64,000 bases of DNA. Source: Terriglobia bacterium (lineage in GTDB: Bacteria; Acidobacteriota; Terriglobia; Terriglobales; Acidobacteriaceae). The stretch is taken from positions 434,001-498,000 of the forward strand of contig JAIQFD010000003.1 of NCBI GenBank assembly GCA_020073495.1, in the 5' to 3' direction. Shown here piece by piece: positions 34,675 to 43,587 of the stretch (the stretch's first letter is position 1; the number at the start of each line of letters is the position of its first letter). A model generated the notes under the pieces. That model was not told the DNA's origin and did no database searches. It saw only the letters and a list, made by a program, of their open reading frames with translations. The translations under genes and the position numbers were made by a program.

Positions 34675-35796
34675 GTGTTCACCATCCGGTACCGCATCCG
34701 TGGTTTGGACGGCAAATGGATCCACAAGAGAGAGACCTTACGTGGTCTAAGCAACAAAAAGGCGGCTCGTGCGGAGCTGGATAAGCGAATCAGGGAAGCA
34801 ACAAACCGCCCACATCAGCCGGAGGACCTGACTGTGAATGCTTTCGTGGAAGCGTATGGGCGCCCTTACTTGGAAAGACGAGGCGCTAAACCGTCTACAC
34901 GGCGCGCATACGAGTCAGGCTTGAAGAACCACATTCTTCCGCGAATCGGAGCTCTTCGCATGGCCGAGGTTTCGCCACTGCACATTGAGAGCATTATGCA
35001 GGAGCGATTGACATCGGGCGTGTCTCCGAAGACCGCGAGGAATGAACTGGCGCTGCTCGGCAGCGTGTTTTCATTGGCGGTCGACAACTATGTCGTGCTT
35101 CGGTCTCCCGTGAGACAGAAACACAAACCGAAGATGGTGAGAAGCGAGAAACCGATTTGGACGGCCGCTCAGCTCAAATCCATTCTGGACGCGGTCCGTC
35201 GCGATCACCGTGCGTTCTTCGTTTGTGCAGCGCTCACGGGTGCCAGGCTTGGGGAACTGCTTGGCCTGCGGTGGAAGAATGTCGATCTGGACGTAGGCAA
35301 GCTGGAGATTCGGCAGAGCGTGTGGAATGGCCAGCTCCTGCCGCCTAAGACGGAGGGCAGCGTTCGGACCGTGTATTTTGGCGAGGCTCTGAAGCTGACC
35401 CTTCAAGAGCATCGTCGCGCTACCGCCCACGGCTCAGACGAAGACTTTGTCTTTTGTAAACCGGACGGCGCTCCCTTGAATCCTGACGTCATCCGCAGGG
35501 ATGTGTTGTACCCGGCATTGGATCGGCTACAGATTCCACGTAGCTCACGCTGTGCCGGCCTGCATACGTTCCGCCACTCCGCAGCGAGCTTCATCAACGC
35601 GGAGACGGGCAATCTGAAACTCGCCCAGAAGCTGCTCGGGCATTCCACAATCGACATGACCGCGAACGTCTATACCCATACGGCTGCGGAAGCCGAACGT
35701 GGGGCGGCGCTGGCGTTGGAAAGGGCGATTTTTGGCGATCTGTTCCCAACTGTTCCCAAAATTGGGAACAAGAAGGCCGAAACCGTCATTCAGTGA
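34675..35796 (+). CDS. Tyrosine recombinase (phage-type integrase)
   Basis: A 373-residue site-specific recombinase. It has an AP2-like N-terminal segment, a SAM-like core-binding domain (residues 50-150) and a C-terminal catalytic domain. The catalytic set is complete: Arg191 (ALTGARLGEL), Lys225 (PPKTEGSVRT), His297 and Arg300 (HTFRHSAAS), His323 (LGHSTIDMT) and nucleophile Tyr333 (NVYTH). The start is a GTG with only a weak site, and conserved-looking residues continue upstream (RRYGK), so the N-terminus may be short. Its stop codon lies inside the right direct repeat, 78 bases from the 3' end of tRNA-fMet, as expected for an integrase that uses the tRNA as target. Confidence 0.9.
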   Translation: MFTIRYRIRGLDGKWIHKRETLRGLSNKKAARAELDKRIREATNRPHQPEDLTVNAFVEAYGRPYLERRGAKPSTRRAYESGLKNHILPRIGALRMAEVSPLHIESIMQERLTSGVSPKTARNELALLGSVFSLAVDNYVVLRSPVRQKHKPKMVRSEKPIWTAAQLKSILDAVRRDHRAFFVCAALTGARLGELLGLRWKNVDLDVGKLEIRQSVWNGQLLPPKTEGSVRTVYFGEALKLTLQEHRRATAHGSDEDFVFCKPDGAPLNPDVIRRDVLYPALDRLQIPRSSRCAGLHTFRHSAASFINAETGNLKLAQKLLGHSTIDMTANVYTHTAAEAERGAALALERAIFGDLFPTVPKIGNKKAETVIQ

Positions 35797-35873
35797 AGGG
35801 AAGTGGCAGATGCACTCTGGCTTGCAACCAAAAGAAGAAAGGACGCTTGCGGGTTTAGCCCTCAGCGTCCGTT

Positions 35874-35888
<15 letters not shown>
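35792..35888. repeat. Right direct repeat of the island (attR-like) joined to tRNA-fMet
   Basis: This copy starts at the integrase stop codon, contains the hairpin at 35841-35870, and ends inside the 3' part of the tRNA gene. It matches 25101-25198 at about nine of ten bases. Confidence 0.65.
35828..35870 (-). terminator. Rho-independent terminator of tRNA-fMet
   Basis: On the minus strand GGACGCT...AGCGTCC forms a stem with an inner GGG/CCC helix, followed by TTTCTTCTTTT. It follows the tRNA CCA end by three bases. Confidence 0.7.
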
Positions 35889-35950
<62 letters not shown>

Positions 35951-36006
35951 GGTCAATACTAGCGGATGGGCTGCAAGCGGTCAAACCATCGGCAGCAAAT
36001 CAAGGC

Positions 36007-36825
36007 TCACCGGCACATGGCCTGCAACTTGGGCGGAGGCGTGCTGGGCAGAGCGCTGAGCTCGCCGTCCCATCCGGTACAGCCTTTGGCGACCGCCGCG
36101 CGCAGCGTGCTGTCGCGCAGCTTGCGTGCTTCGACTTTCGCTTCCTCGACGCGGGTCGATCCCAGATCGGTCTCGATCCGCCGCAAGTCATCGCCCACGC
36201 CGCTGTTGCCGTTCTCGAAGCTCACCAGCAGCCAGACATAAGCTTCGTACTTTTGCGGAGCCCCCACGCGCCCGCTGGCCAGCAGGCGTCCCAGACGCGC
36301 CTGCGCCTCGGGCAATCCCTGCTGCGCCGCCTGGCGATACCACGGCACCGCGGGGCCGGGTTCGATCTCTTCCTCAGCTTCGCCCATCAACAGCGCGGCG
36401 AACGGATCTCCGGCCTCGGCCGCCTGACGCAGCCAATTCATGGCCTGGTTGCGGTCGCGCATCGGGCCGTTTCCCGAAAGGTACATTCGCCCTAGCACCC
36501 ACTGCGCCAACCGGTCGTTCTGCGCGGCAGACTTGGCGTACCACTGCGCTGCCATCTGCGGTTCGCTGGATACCATGGTTCCGGTCTCGTAGAGATATCC
36601 CATGACAGTCTGCGCCGGCGCGTATCCCGCCTCGGCGGCGCGGCGGAAGTAATTCACCGCCTCGATATCGTTCCGGTTGACGCCGGTGCCGGTGATCAGG
36701 TTCATCCCGCGCTCGAACATCTGCTGCGCCGTACGCGGCGATGATTTCGTTTGTGCCGGCGCGAGATCAGGGGATACGAGGACCGCGGAGATCACTAGAA
36801 GAAGAAGAAAGGATGCCGCCCGCAT
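36007..36825 (-). CDS. Exported Sel1-repeat protein
   Basis: A 272-residue exported protein. ATG 36825 has AGGAGG at good spacing and opens a signal peptide (AASFLLLLVISAVLVSPDLA). The body holds about five Sel1-like repeats (AVNYFRRAAEAGYAPAQTVM, MNWLRQAAEAGDPFAALLMG). The C-terminal part is helical and ends with two Cys (one near the last residue) that may pair. It is outside the island, unlike the larger Sel1 protein at 27571. It is divergent from the flavoprotein gene; the region between them holds a Crp-type dyad. Confidence 0.82.
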   Translation of the reverse strand: MRAASFLLLLVISAVLVSPDLAPAQTKSSPRTAQQMFERGMNLITGTGVNRNDIEAVNYFRRAAEAGYAPAQTVMGYLYETGTMVSSEPQMAAQWYAKSAAQNDRLAQWVLGRMYLSGNGPMRDRNQAMNWLRQAAEAGDPFAALLMGEAEEEIEPGPAVPWYRQAAQQGLPEAQARLGRLLASGRVGAPQKYEAYVWLLVSFENGNSGVGDDLRRIETDLGSTRVEEAKVEARKLRDSTLRAAVAKGCTGWDGELSALPSTPPPKLQAMCR

Positions 36826-36906
36826 GGGACTCCTCCTGCCGCAGTCTAAACCGCTGGCCCGCACGAAGTCGCGCGCGGGATGTGCCGGAAGTAATGGGCA
36901 CGGGTG

Positions 36907-36922
36907 CGTGACCCGGGTCACA
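36907..36922. promoter_or_regulatory. Crp-type dyad operator, site 5
   Basis: CGTGAC-CCGG-GTCACA, centred 64 bases before the ATG of the flavoprotein gene. The GTCACA half is exact; the left half has one change from the consensus. Confidence 0.5.
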
Positions 36923-36978
36923 GCGGCGTCCTCTGCTCCGGGAGAAGAATTGAGACTGATACGGAAGGAGAAGCCGCC

Positions 36979-37710
36979 ATGAAAGTGCTCGCGTTCAATG
37001 GCAGTCCCCTGATGGAAAAGGGCAATACCGCCCGCATCCTTCAGCCGTTTCTGGACGGCGTCGCCGAGGCCGGCGGCGAAGTCGAGCTATTCTATACGAG
37101 GAAGCTCGACATCCATCCCTGCCAGGGCGAATTCAACTGCTGGCTGAAGACCCCGGGCCACTGCTTCCAGGAAGACGACATGCAGACGCTCCACCCCAAG
37201 CTGCGCGCCGCCGACGTCTGGGTCTTCGCTACTCCGGTGTATGTCTGGGGTGTCTCCGGGCCGATGAAGAACCTCATGGACCGGATCCTGCCCCTGGCCG
37301 AGCCTTACATCACCCTGCGCGACGGACATTGCTCACATCCCACTCGTCCGGATGTGCGGCTTTCCAAGATCGTCCTGGTATCCACGTGCGGTTTCTGGGA
37401 GATGGACAACTTCGATCCCCTGCTGGCCCAGATGGAGATGCTGTGCCGAGTGATCGGCTACGAGTTCGCCGGCGCGCTGCTGCGCCCGCACGCCCCCGCG
37501 CTGTCGGTCCTGCTGGAGATGGGAGCTCCCGTGCGCGACGTGCTCGATGCCGCCAAGGAGGCCGGCCGCCAGCTCGTGTCCAGCGGCGCCATCTCGCCGG
37601 ACACCTTGCACATCGTCAGCCGCCCTCTGCTCCCGCTGCAGGACTACCTGCACCACGCCAACCAGAAATTCCGTCAGGAGCTGGACGCCTACGCCAAGAT
37701 GAGCGCCTAG
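36979..37710 (+). CDS. NADPH-dependent FMN reductase / iron-sulfur flavoprotein-like
   Basis: A 243-residue flavodoxin-fold protein. The N-terminus (VLAFNGSPLMEKGNTARIL) is the FMN phosphate loop typical of NAD(P)H:FMN reductases and iron-sulfur flavoproteins. The segment HPCQGEFNCWLKTPGHC supplies three Cys in the position where Isf-type proteins bind a cluster. TPVYVWGVSGPMKNLMDR is the second FMN block. ATG 36979 has GGAAGGAG upstream. The Crp-type dyad before it suggests control with the NO-stress and respiratory genes. It could recycle flavin or reduce quinones or nitrogen compounds; the substrate is unknown. Confidence 0.8.
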   Translation: MKVLAFNGSPLMEKGNTARILQPFLDGVAEAGGEVELFYTRKLDIHPCQGEFNCWLKTPGHCFQEDDMQTLHPKLRAADVWVFATPVYVWGVSGPMKNLMDRILPLAEPYITLRDGHCSHPTRPDVRLSKIVLVSTCGFWEMDNFDPLLAQMEMLCRVIGYEFAGALLRPHAPALSVLLEMGAPVRDVLDAAKEAGRQLVSSGAISPDTLHIVSRPLLPLQDYLHHANQKFRQELDAYAKMSA

Positions 37711-37711
37711 C

Positions 37712-37756
37712 CCCAGCCCCTTCTCCGAATCCGCGATGATAGCGCCCCGGTCCTTC
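37712..37756. repeat. Decayed copy A of the PLP-gene 3' tail
   Basis: On the minus strand this reads DRGAIIADSEKGLGL, close to the DRHDIIADLEKGLAVV tail of the PLP enzyme gene at 43646-45028. It is the most diverged of four copies. Confidence 0.55.
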
Positions 37757-37820
37757 CGCCCGCTCGGCAAAGCCGTACAATCAACGCGGCATTCGCCGAT
37801 GAGGGTGGAACCGCAGGGCC

Positions 37821-39377
37821 ATGAACAATCGCGACCTCCAGGCAGCGTGGGCGTACCACGACGGCACCAAGCACTCGTACTGGAGTGTTCGTAACAATCC
37901 ACACTTCCTGGACTGGCCGAATCGGCCGCTGCCGTTCAAGATCTATCCGGCGATCGAGCCGCTGGCTCTGCCTCGGGATGTGTCCCAGACGGGAGTGGCC
38001 GCTCTGTCGGCGATCTCCCAAGTGGCGCTTTCGCGCGACCAGGATTCTGTGCCCGAGCTGCAAGACCTGGCGCGCATCCTCTATTTTTCCGCCGGCATCA
38101 CCAAGGGCCGGTCGTCTCCGGGCGGCGATATTTACTTTCGCGCCGCAGCCTGCACCGGGGCTCTTTACGAGATCGAGTTGTATGTGGTGTGTGGCGATCT
38201 CCCCGGCCTGGAGGCCGGCGTCTATCACTTTGGCCCGGCGGACGTCGCCCTGCGGCGCCTGCGCAGGGGAGATTTTCGCGGCAACCTGGCTCGGGCCACA
38301 GCGGACGAGCCGGCGGTGGCCCACGCTCCCGCCACCATCATCTGCACCGGCACCTACTGGCGGAATGCATGGAAATATCAGGCGCGGACCTATCGCCATT
38401 TCGGCTGGGACAACGGCACGCTGCTGGCGAACATGCTGGCCACCGCCACCGCCTCGGGCTTGCCCGCCCAGGTCGTTCTCGGATTCGTGGATGCCGAGAT
38501 GAACCGTTTGCTCGACCTCGACACCGCACGCGAGGTCTCGTTTTGCCTGGTGCCGGTGGGGCGCGTATCTGCGCCGGCTCTGCCTCCGCCGGCGGATGTG
38601 CCGCCGCTGGGTTTGGAAAGTGTCCCACTCTCCCGTCGCGAGGTCGAATACCCCGCGATGCTGGAGATGCATGCGGCGTCCTCGCTGCGGTCGGAGCAGG
38701 AAGTGCGGCAATGGCGCGAGATTCCTCTAGTCGTGCCACCGCCGCGCCCGGCAAACCAGGAAGTGCACCTCGCGCCGTTGGCCGAGGCAGATCAGCCGAA
38801 TGACACGATCGAGCAGGTCATCTTGCGGCGCGGCTCGACCCGCAACTTCGATCGGAATGAATCGCTCACTCTGCCGCAACTCTCCACCATCCTGGATCGC
38901 TCGACTCGCGGTGTGGCAGCCGATTTTCTTGTTCCGCCGGGTGCGCAGCTCAACGACCTTTATCTGATCGCGCACGCTGTCGACGGCCTGAGACCGGGCG
39001 CCTACTTTTCCCGCCGCGACACGCGATCGCTGGAGCTTTTGAAGGCAGGTGACTTCCGAGCCGAGGCCTACCACCTCGGACTCGAGCAGGAGCTGCCCGC
39101 GGAAGCCTGCGTGGACATCTTCTTTTTTGCGGACCTCCGCATCATTTTGGAGAGGTTCGGCAATCGCGGCTACCGCGCGGCCCAACTGGAAGCCGGCATC
39201 GTCGGGGGCAAGATGTATCTGGCGGCATACGCCCAGCGCCTGGGAGCGACCGGGCTGACCTTCTTCGACGACGACGTGGTCAACTTCTTCTCGCCTCATG
39301 CGGCGGGGAAGAGCGCCATCTTCCTGGTCGCCCTCGGCAAGCCGCGGAAGCGCACCGCTCTCGACGCACGGATCTGA
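37821..39377 (+). CDS. SagB-type double nitroreductase-domain oxidoreductase
   Basis: A 518-residue cytoplasmic protein with two nitroreductase-like domains. The N-terminal half has the SagB/ThcOx opening (WAYHDGTKHSYWSVRNNPHF) and FMN-binding blocks (LARILYFSAGITKGR, SSPGGDIYF). The second half repeats the pattern (ILRRGSTRNFDRNESLTLPQ, LYLIAHAVDGLRPGAYFSRR). SagB-type enzymes oxidise azoline rings in peptide natural products, but no precursor peptide or cyclodehydratase gene is nearby, so a general nitroreductase or dehydrogenase role is equally likely. It is downstream of the flavoprotein gene and may share its transcript. Confidence 0.82.
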   Translation: MNNRDLQAAWAYHDGTKHSYWSVRNNPHFLDWPNRPLPFKIYPAIEPLALPRDVSQTGVAALSAISQVALSRDQDSVPELQDLARILYFSAGITKGRSSPGGDIYFRAAACTGALYEIELYVVCGDLPGLEAGVYHFGPADVALRRLRRGDFRGNLARATADEPAVAHAPATIICTGTYWRNAWKYQARTYRHFGWDNGTLLANMLATATASGLPAQVVLGFVDAEMNRLLDLDTAREVSFCLVPVGRVSAPALPPPADVPPLGLESVPLSRREVEYPAMLEMHAASSLRSEQEVRQWREIPLVVPPPRPANQEVHLAPLAEADQPNDTIEQVILRRGSTRNFDRNESLTLPQLSTILDRSTRGVAADFLVPPGAQLNDLYLIAHAVDGLRPGAYFSRRDTRSLELLKAGDFRAEAYHLGLEQELPAEACVDIFFFADLRIILERFGNRGYRAAQLEAGIVGGKMYLAAYAQRLGATGLTFFDDDVVNFFSPHAAGKSAIFLVALGKPRKRTALDARI

Positions 39378-40400
39378 AATCTGCGATCTGAGGATCTTGC
39401 CGGCCGCTGGGCGTCGGTCAGGGCAGGACAGAAGTGCCAGGTCGCAGGAGCGCTTCAGATTGGGCCCCCCTCCCCCCTACCGTCATCAGTCGAAACAAAG
39501 GAGTTAGCTCTTGATATCAAGAGGGTCAGTAGACCCTTCGGCGACGCTCAGGGTCTCGGCGGCGGGCACCCGGCTATGCCTCACGCCCGCCAAACGCCTC
39601 GACTTGGTAGCTGGTAGCTAGCAGTTAGTAGCTAGGGAACCGGCGGCACTGTCGTGTGCGAGAAAGGAATTGTCAAAGAACCGGCGTTGCGGATGGCAGC
39701 GGAGCAGGCACGAGGCTCGCTACATCCAGAATAGCAAGTCAAAGCATTGTGGGCGCCGGGGCATCGAGGAGAAGGGCCAGCAGAGTCAGCGGGTTACGGG
39801 GCACGAAAATAAAGTTCTTGACATAGCTTAAAGCTATACAAATCCAGATTTGGCGCGGTGGTTTGCTTTCAGTGACTTACGGACAGGGGTAGAAGAATCG
39901 GGAAAAGCCTCAACACAAAGGCCACAACGGACCACGAAGGGGCACGAGGGGAAAAGCGGGAGCTGCGACGGTGTGAGGCGCACGGGCTTACGCCCTCGCG
40001 CCCCTGTGCCGTCCCTGAAGGGGCTCGGGGATTTTGTGGGATGCCTACCCCTGGTTCGCGGACTAAAGTCCGCGAATCCCGGGGTCGCGATGCGACTCAG
40101 GGCTGAAGCCCTGAGCTACCGAGCCCGGGCCTACCGCGCCCGGGGCTAGATTCTGTCGCCCGCTGAAGCGGGCTCATGCGTAGAAGATGATGCAGCGCCA
40201 TCGGCGCGGCGGAAGGTTAGCCCAGGCAGTTAGCCTGCCCTGAGCGGAGTCGAAGGGGAAGTCCTGGGAAAAGGGCGCATAGAGGTAGTTCCGGGCTTCA
40301 GCCCGGACGAGGGACGAAGTCCCGAAGCCCGTAGGGACGACGGATATCTCAGGCAAACATCCCCGCCCTAGCCACACCCGGGCTAGGACGGGCCACCCGC
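39378..40400. repeat. 1-kb intergenic palindrome field
   Basis: No gene is supported. From about 40055 on, a series of short perfect hairpins with related loops appears: TTCGCGGACT-AA-AGTCCGCGAA (40055-40076), CTCAGGGCT-GA-AGCCCTGAG (40096-40115), GCCCGCT-GA-AGCGGGC (40158-40173) and TCCGGGCT-TC-AGCCCGGA (40290-40307). All share a CT(G/A)AAG or CTTCAG centre. The stretch also has part of a dispersed 'CCTGAGCGGAGTCGAAGG' element near 40236. The pattern is REP-like; the first part (39378-40000) holds nothing recognised. Confidence 0.6.
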
Positions 40401-41024
40401 CTATCTCCACTCGAGCGTTAGGTTGGCGGTCACAGCCTTTGGTGTCAGCAGCGAAAAATTGTTATTGAAGACGAGATAGTAAGTTCCTTCACCAGGCAAG
40501 CCTGCGTCGACGCTGCCCTGGGTGACTTTGTTGCTGTTGAAGTGGGTTCGCACTGAGTGGCCATTCTGAAAGTTTACGAACCCGTCTTCATCGAGTACGA
40601 ATAGTTCGATATCGTTGCCCATTCCCCCCGTCGCGCTAAAGCGTCCACGTACACGAGGGCGACCTGCTCCTGTCGGAACAATAAATTTGTAATATCGATA
40701 GCTGCTCGCATTAACGGTGAACGCTGTGTTCACGATGGTTTGAGTTTGGGTTTGAGTAGCAGCTTGACGGAGCTGCTGTGCGCCTGGACTCGTGCTTGAT
40801 GCCGCCCACCACACGACGAGAAGCAGGACCGGCAACAATATCCACAGAGCAATGTGCGGCTTTGGTCGAACCGGCGCATACACCACCTGTGGAGACGGTG
40901 CGGGTGATGCTGCCGCTGCTCCTCGAGGCACGCCGACCTTCGACGGCTCACCTATTGCGGTGCCACACTTGCGACAGAAGAATGAATCATCCTGCACATC
41001 CGTTCCGCACTTGTGGCAAAACAC
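40401..41024 (-). CDS. Zinc-ribbon membrane protein
   Basis: A 207-residue protein. The N-terminus holds a double zinc ribbon (MFCHKCGTDVQDDSFFCRKC). A short Pro-rich linker precedes one membrane helix (IALWILLPVLLLVVWWAAS). The outer domain is beta-rich (SSYRYYKFIVPTGAGRPRVR, GTYYLVFNNNFSLLTPKAV) and resembles pre-peptidase or emp24-like beta-sandwich domains. It stands alone at the edge of the palindrome field. Function is unknown. Confidence 0.72.
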   Translation of the reverse strand: MFCHKCGTDVQDDSFFCRKCGTAIGEPSKVGVPRGAAAASPAPSPQVVYAPVRPKPHIALWILLPVLLLVVWWAASSTSPGAQQLRQAATQTQTQTIVNTAFTVNASSYRYYKFIVPTGAGRPRVRGRFSATGGMGNDIELFVLDEDGFVNFQNGHSVRTHFNSNKVTQGSVDAGLPGEGTYYLVFNNNFSLLTPKAVTANLTLEWR

Positions 41025-41175
41025 GTCACACCTCCGAGATGATTGTGCGAATGCTACTACGCAGAATCAGCCGAGGCCTATGTTTTTCTGGATGTTCTGA
41101 AACCGGAACAAGGGATGGCTGGGCGATATTCAAGTCCGCTTGGCCGCCGAGGAGTCAACGACGGTCGCCTGCGTT

Positions 41176-42087
41176 TCAACTAATAACTTGGACTTTGTGC
41201 AGGTTGACTAACTTCCGGTTCGTGGCCTGCAGCTTTTCAACCCGCTCCTGTAGTTGAGCACCTAGCGAGATCCATTCTGCGGCGGTACCGTCTTCCCTGA
41301 GTGCAACTGCGGCCAAACCGACATCGTGCCCGTCGGTACTCACAGCGCGGTATCGCGCGATGAACTCCTTGAGGGTGTCGCCCCATGCTTTTTTCTTCGG
41401 CGCGAAGACTGTTCGTATCTCCTCATTTATCGAGGAGAGACTCGCAACATATCGACGAATATGGGGCAACAATGGAACTGAATCACCCTCGGCCCGTTCC
41501 AGTTCATCCAGCACGGTGGTCTTGAACTGCCCGTCGGCTCGTATTTCCTTAACGATTAGGTTCACAGAGAGCCCACACAGGAGCCGCTCATTACCGTCAT
41601 CAGGCGGTCCCGTCCAGCGCAAGCTATAACCGAAACTCTGGCTAGCCAGACCACAATGCTGAGTGTAATTGCGCAGTGCTTCGATAACGCGATAGCTCAG
41701 TGAATCAGCATATTCCTTTCCGAATAACCGTCGAACGCTTGCCCGTTCTGTCGCCGAACAATTTAGCAATGAGGAAACATTGTGATGGGTGTGATCGATG
41801 TAGGCTCTTGCCGATGAGAGCAGGTTTGCGATTACCCTATTCATTCGCCTGTGGTCCCGATCAAAGTCAGTTCGGGATTGGCGGAATCTCACAAAACCGT
41901 CAGCCGCGAGGGATAGCGCGGTAACTTCCAGATCCACGTAATTCCCAACCAAAATGTCGTAGTCTGCTTCGATTTGCAGTAATCCAACAAGACGACGTGA
42001 GGCAACACGAATAGCCTCGAACTCTGAATGTTCAATTGATACCTGTGTCTTGCAACCGATGACTTGCCGTGTAATCGCGTATTTCAT
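41176..42087 (-). CDS. Hypothetical protein, unlike neighbours in base composition
   Basis: A 303-residue protein with no family recognised. It is mainly helical (HRRMNRVIANLLSSARAYID, LSYRVIEALRNYTQHCGLAS) with a long C-terminal helix (LGAQLQERVEKLQATNRKLV). No signal peptide or membrane segment. Codon use is visibly more AT-rich than that of the flanking genes, suggesting recent transfer. Copy B of the PLP-gene tail lies 20 bases before its start, so it was probably inserted next to that repeat. Confidence 0.6.
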   Translation of the reverse strand: MKYAITRQVIGCKTQVSIEHSEFEAIRVASRRLVGLLQIEADYDILVGNYVDLEVTALSLAADGFVRFRQSRTDFDRDHRRMNRVIANLLSSARAYIDHTHHNVSSLLNCSATERASVRRLFGKEYADSLSYRVIEALRNYTQHCGLASQSFGYSLRWTGPPDDGNERLLCGLSVNLIVKEIRADGQFKTTVLDELERAEGDSVPLLPHIRRYVASLSSINEEIRTVFAPKKKAWGDTLKEFIARYRAVSTDGHDVGLAAVALREDGTAAEWISLGAQLQERVEKLQATNRKLVNLHKVQVIS

Positions 42088-42107
42088 ATCTTCATCTCAA
42101 ACTGCTC

Positions 42108-42177
42108 CTACACCACCGCCAGCCCCTTCTCCAAATCCGCGATGATGTCGTGCCGGTCCTCCAGGCCGATGATAGAC
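42108..42177. repeat. Copy B of the PLP-gene 3' tail
   Basis: The minus strand reads GLEDRHDIIADLEKGLAVV followed by TAG, identical in protein sequence to the end of the PLP gene at 43646. Only this tail is present; no upstream coding similarity was recognised. Confidence 0.75.
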
Positions 42178-42307
42178 CTATTCCCCCGGCTTGACCCTGC
42201 TCTAGCGCTTCGAACAAAGTCTGAACCCGCACACCGTTCCTCCCATCTATAACGCTTTCAACGGGACCTGGGCACGCGCAGACAAAAGACAGATTAAGGA
42301 GGAAATC

Positions 42308-43003
42308 ATGCCGAACAAGACACGCCGCGCAAAGCGCAGCGAAAAAGGATTGCTCACCCCGGCCAACAGCGTGGTGGCGATCATCGATCTCCAACCCCAG
42401 ATGCTGTTTGGCGTCGCCAATTTCGACCGCCAGAGCATCATCAACAACAACATCGTGCTGGCGAAAGCCGCGCGCGTCTTCGACGTGCCGGTCGTGCTCA
42501 GCACGGTCGAGACCAAGAGCTTCAGCGGCAACATGTGGCCGCAGGTCCAGGCCATTTTCCCCGACCAGAAGCCCATCGAGCGCACCACCATGAACTCGTG
42601 GGACGACAAGAACTTCGTCGCCGCTATCCAGAAGACCGGACGCAAGAAGATCGTCCTCTCGGGTCTGTGGACGGAGACCTGCGTGGCGCTGCCGACCATT
42701 CAGGCCATTCACGACGGCTACGAGGTGTACGTGGTCGAGGACTGCTGTGGCGACGTGAACCAGCTCTCTCACGACAATGCCATGAAGCGGGTGATCCAGG
42801 CCGGCGCGAAACCGGTGACCGCTCTCTCCGTGATGCTCGAATGGCAGCGCGACTGGGCGGAAAAGGACACCTACGACGCGGTCATCGACATCGTGAAGCG
42901 GCACCTGGGAGCGTACGGCGTGGGCGTGGAATACGCTTACACCATGGTGCACGGCGCCCCGGAGACCAAGTATCCGGAGTTTACCGCGGACAAGGCGGCG
43001 TGA
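42308..43003 (+). CDS. Isochorismatase-family cysteine hydrolase (first)
   Basis: A 231-residue cytoplasmic hydrolase. The catalytic Asp is in VVAIIDLQPQM, the Lys in VETKSFSGN, and the nucleophile Cys in SGLWTETCVALP. ATG 42308 has AAGGAGG upstream. Family members cleave isochorismate, nicotinamide or related amides; the substrate here is unknown. It is bracketed by copies B and C of the PLP-gene tail. A second family member is at 45116-45718 on the other strand, but the two are distant paralogues. Confidence 0.86.
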   Translation: MPNKTRRAKRSEKGLLTPANSVVAIIDLQPQMLFGVANFDRQSIINNNIVLAKAARVFDVPVVLSTVETKSFSGNMWPQVQAIFPDQKPIERTTMNSWDDKNFVAAIQKTGRKKIVLSGLWTETCVALPTIQAIHDGYEVYVVEDCCGDVNQLSHDNAMKRVIQAGAKPVTALSVMLEWQRDWAEKDTYDAVIDIVKRHLGAYGVGVEYAYTMVHGAPETKYPEFTADKAA

Positions 43004-43048
43004 TCACACAAGTAGCGGGAAGCTGTTTGGGCGAGGTGGCGGTGGTCC

Positions 43049-43114
43049 TCACACCACCGCCAGCCCTTTCTCCAGGTCCGCGATGATGTCGTGCCGGTCT
43101 TCCAGGCCGATGGG
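43049..43114. repeat. Copy C of the PLP-gene 3' tail
   Basis: The minus strand again reads GLEDRHDIIADLEKGLAVV, with TGA as its stop. It lies 46 bases after the first isochorismatase gene. Confidence 0.75.
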
Positions 43115-43174
43115 ACACAGGTGCGCGTGAGCGCTGTCACAGCGGTACCCTTCGACGGCACCCACACTTGATGG

Positions 43175-43223
43175 TGTCATCCTGAGCGAGTGCCGCCGCC
43201 TCGGCGGCGCGAGTCGAAGGACC
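43175..43223. repeat. Dispersed repeat, left flank of GIY-YIG gene (inverted)
   Basis: GTCATCCTGAGCGAG...GCGAGTCGAAGGACC, with a GCCGCC/GGCGGC stem between. Its GAAGGA lies nine bases before the GTG start of the GIY-YIG gene and could serve as its ribosome binding site. Confidence 0.7.
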
Positions 43224-43229
43224 CCTATA

Positions 43230-43562
43230 GTGTACGCAGTCTATATCGTCGGGAGCCTGAGCGGTACGCTCTACATCGGCGTCACCAACGACCTTGCTCG
43301 TCGCGTGTGGGAGCACAAGAACGGGATGGCGGATGGGTTCACCAAGCGCTACGGAGTCCACCGGTTGCTGCATTACGAAAATTTCTACGAGATCGGCAAC
43401 GCGATAGAGCGGGAGAAACAACTGAAGGGGTGGAGGCGCGCGAAGAAGATCGCGCTGGTCGAGAAGATGAACCCGCATTGGGAGGATCTGAGCCGGGAGT
43501 GGTACGGTAGGGGTCCTTCGACTCGACGCGCCCAAACCCAGGTCGCGCCTCGCTCAGGATGA
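43230..43562 (+). CDS. Single-domain GIY-YIG nuclease
   Basis: A 110-residue protein of the UPF0213/YhbQ-like GIY-YIG group. The core is complete: YAVYIV and TLYIGVTND (the GIY-YIG strands), Arg in DLARRVWEHKNG, and Glu in NAIEREKQLKGW. The start is GTG 43230. The last 18 or so residues (GPSTRRAQTQVAPRSG) are encoded by the flanking repeat, not by a GIY-YIG fold. The gene is bracketed by inverted copies of the dispersed repeat, with a third copy just beyond. This arrangement recalls nuclease or transposase genes linked to REP-like elements; that link is only inferred. Confidence 0.82.
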   Translation: MYAVYIVGSLSGTLYIGVTNDLARRVWEHKNGMADGFTKRYGVHRLLHYENFYEIGNAIEREKQLKGWRRAKKIALVEKMNPHWEDLSREWYGRGPSTRRAQTQVAPRSG

Positions 43563-43563
43563 C
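43510..43563. repeat. Dispersed repeat, right flank of GIY-YIG gene
   Basis: GGTCCTTCGACTCGACGCGC...CGCTCAGGATGACG, in inverted orientation to the left-flank copy. It overlaps the last codons of the GIY-YIG gene. Confidence 0.7.
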
Positions 43564-43587
43564 GCCAGGAGAATTTTTCCGGGTAGC

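Noticed and set aside
37821-39377. Azoline-peptide biosynthesis cluster around the SagB-type gene
   Set aside because: No precursor peptide, cyclodehydratase or transporter gene was found nearby.
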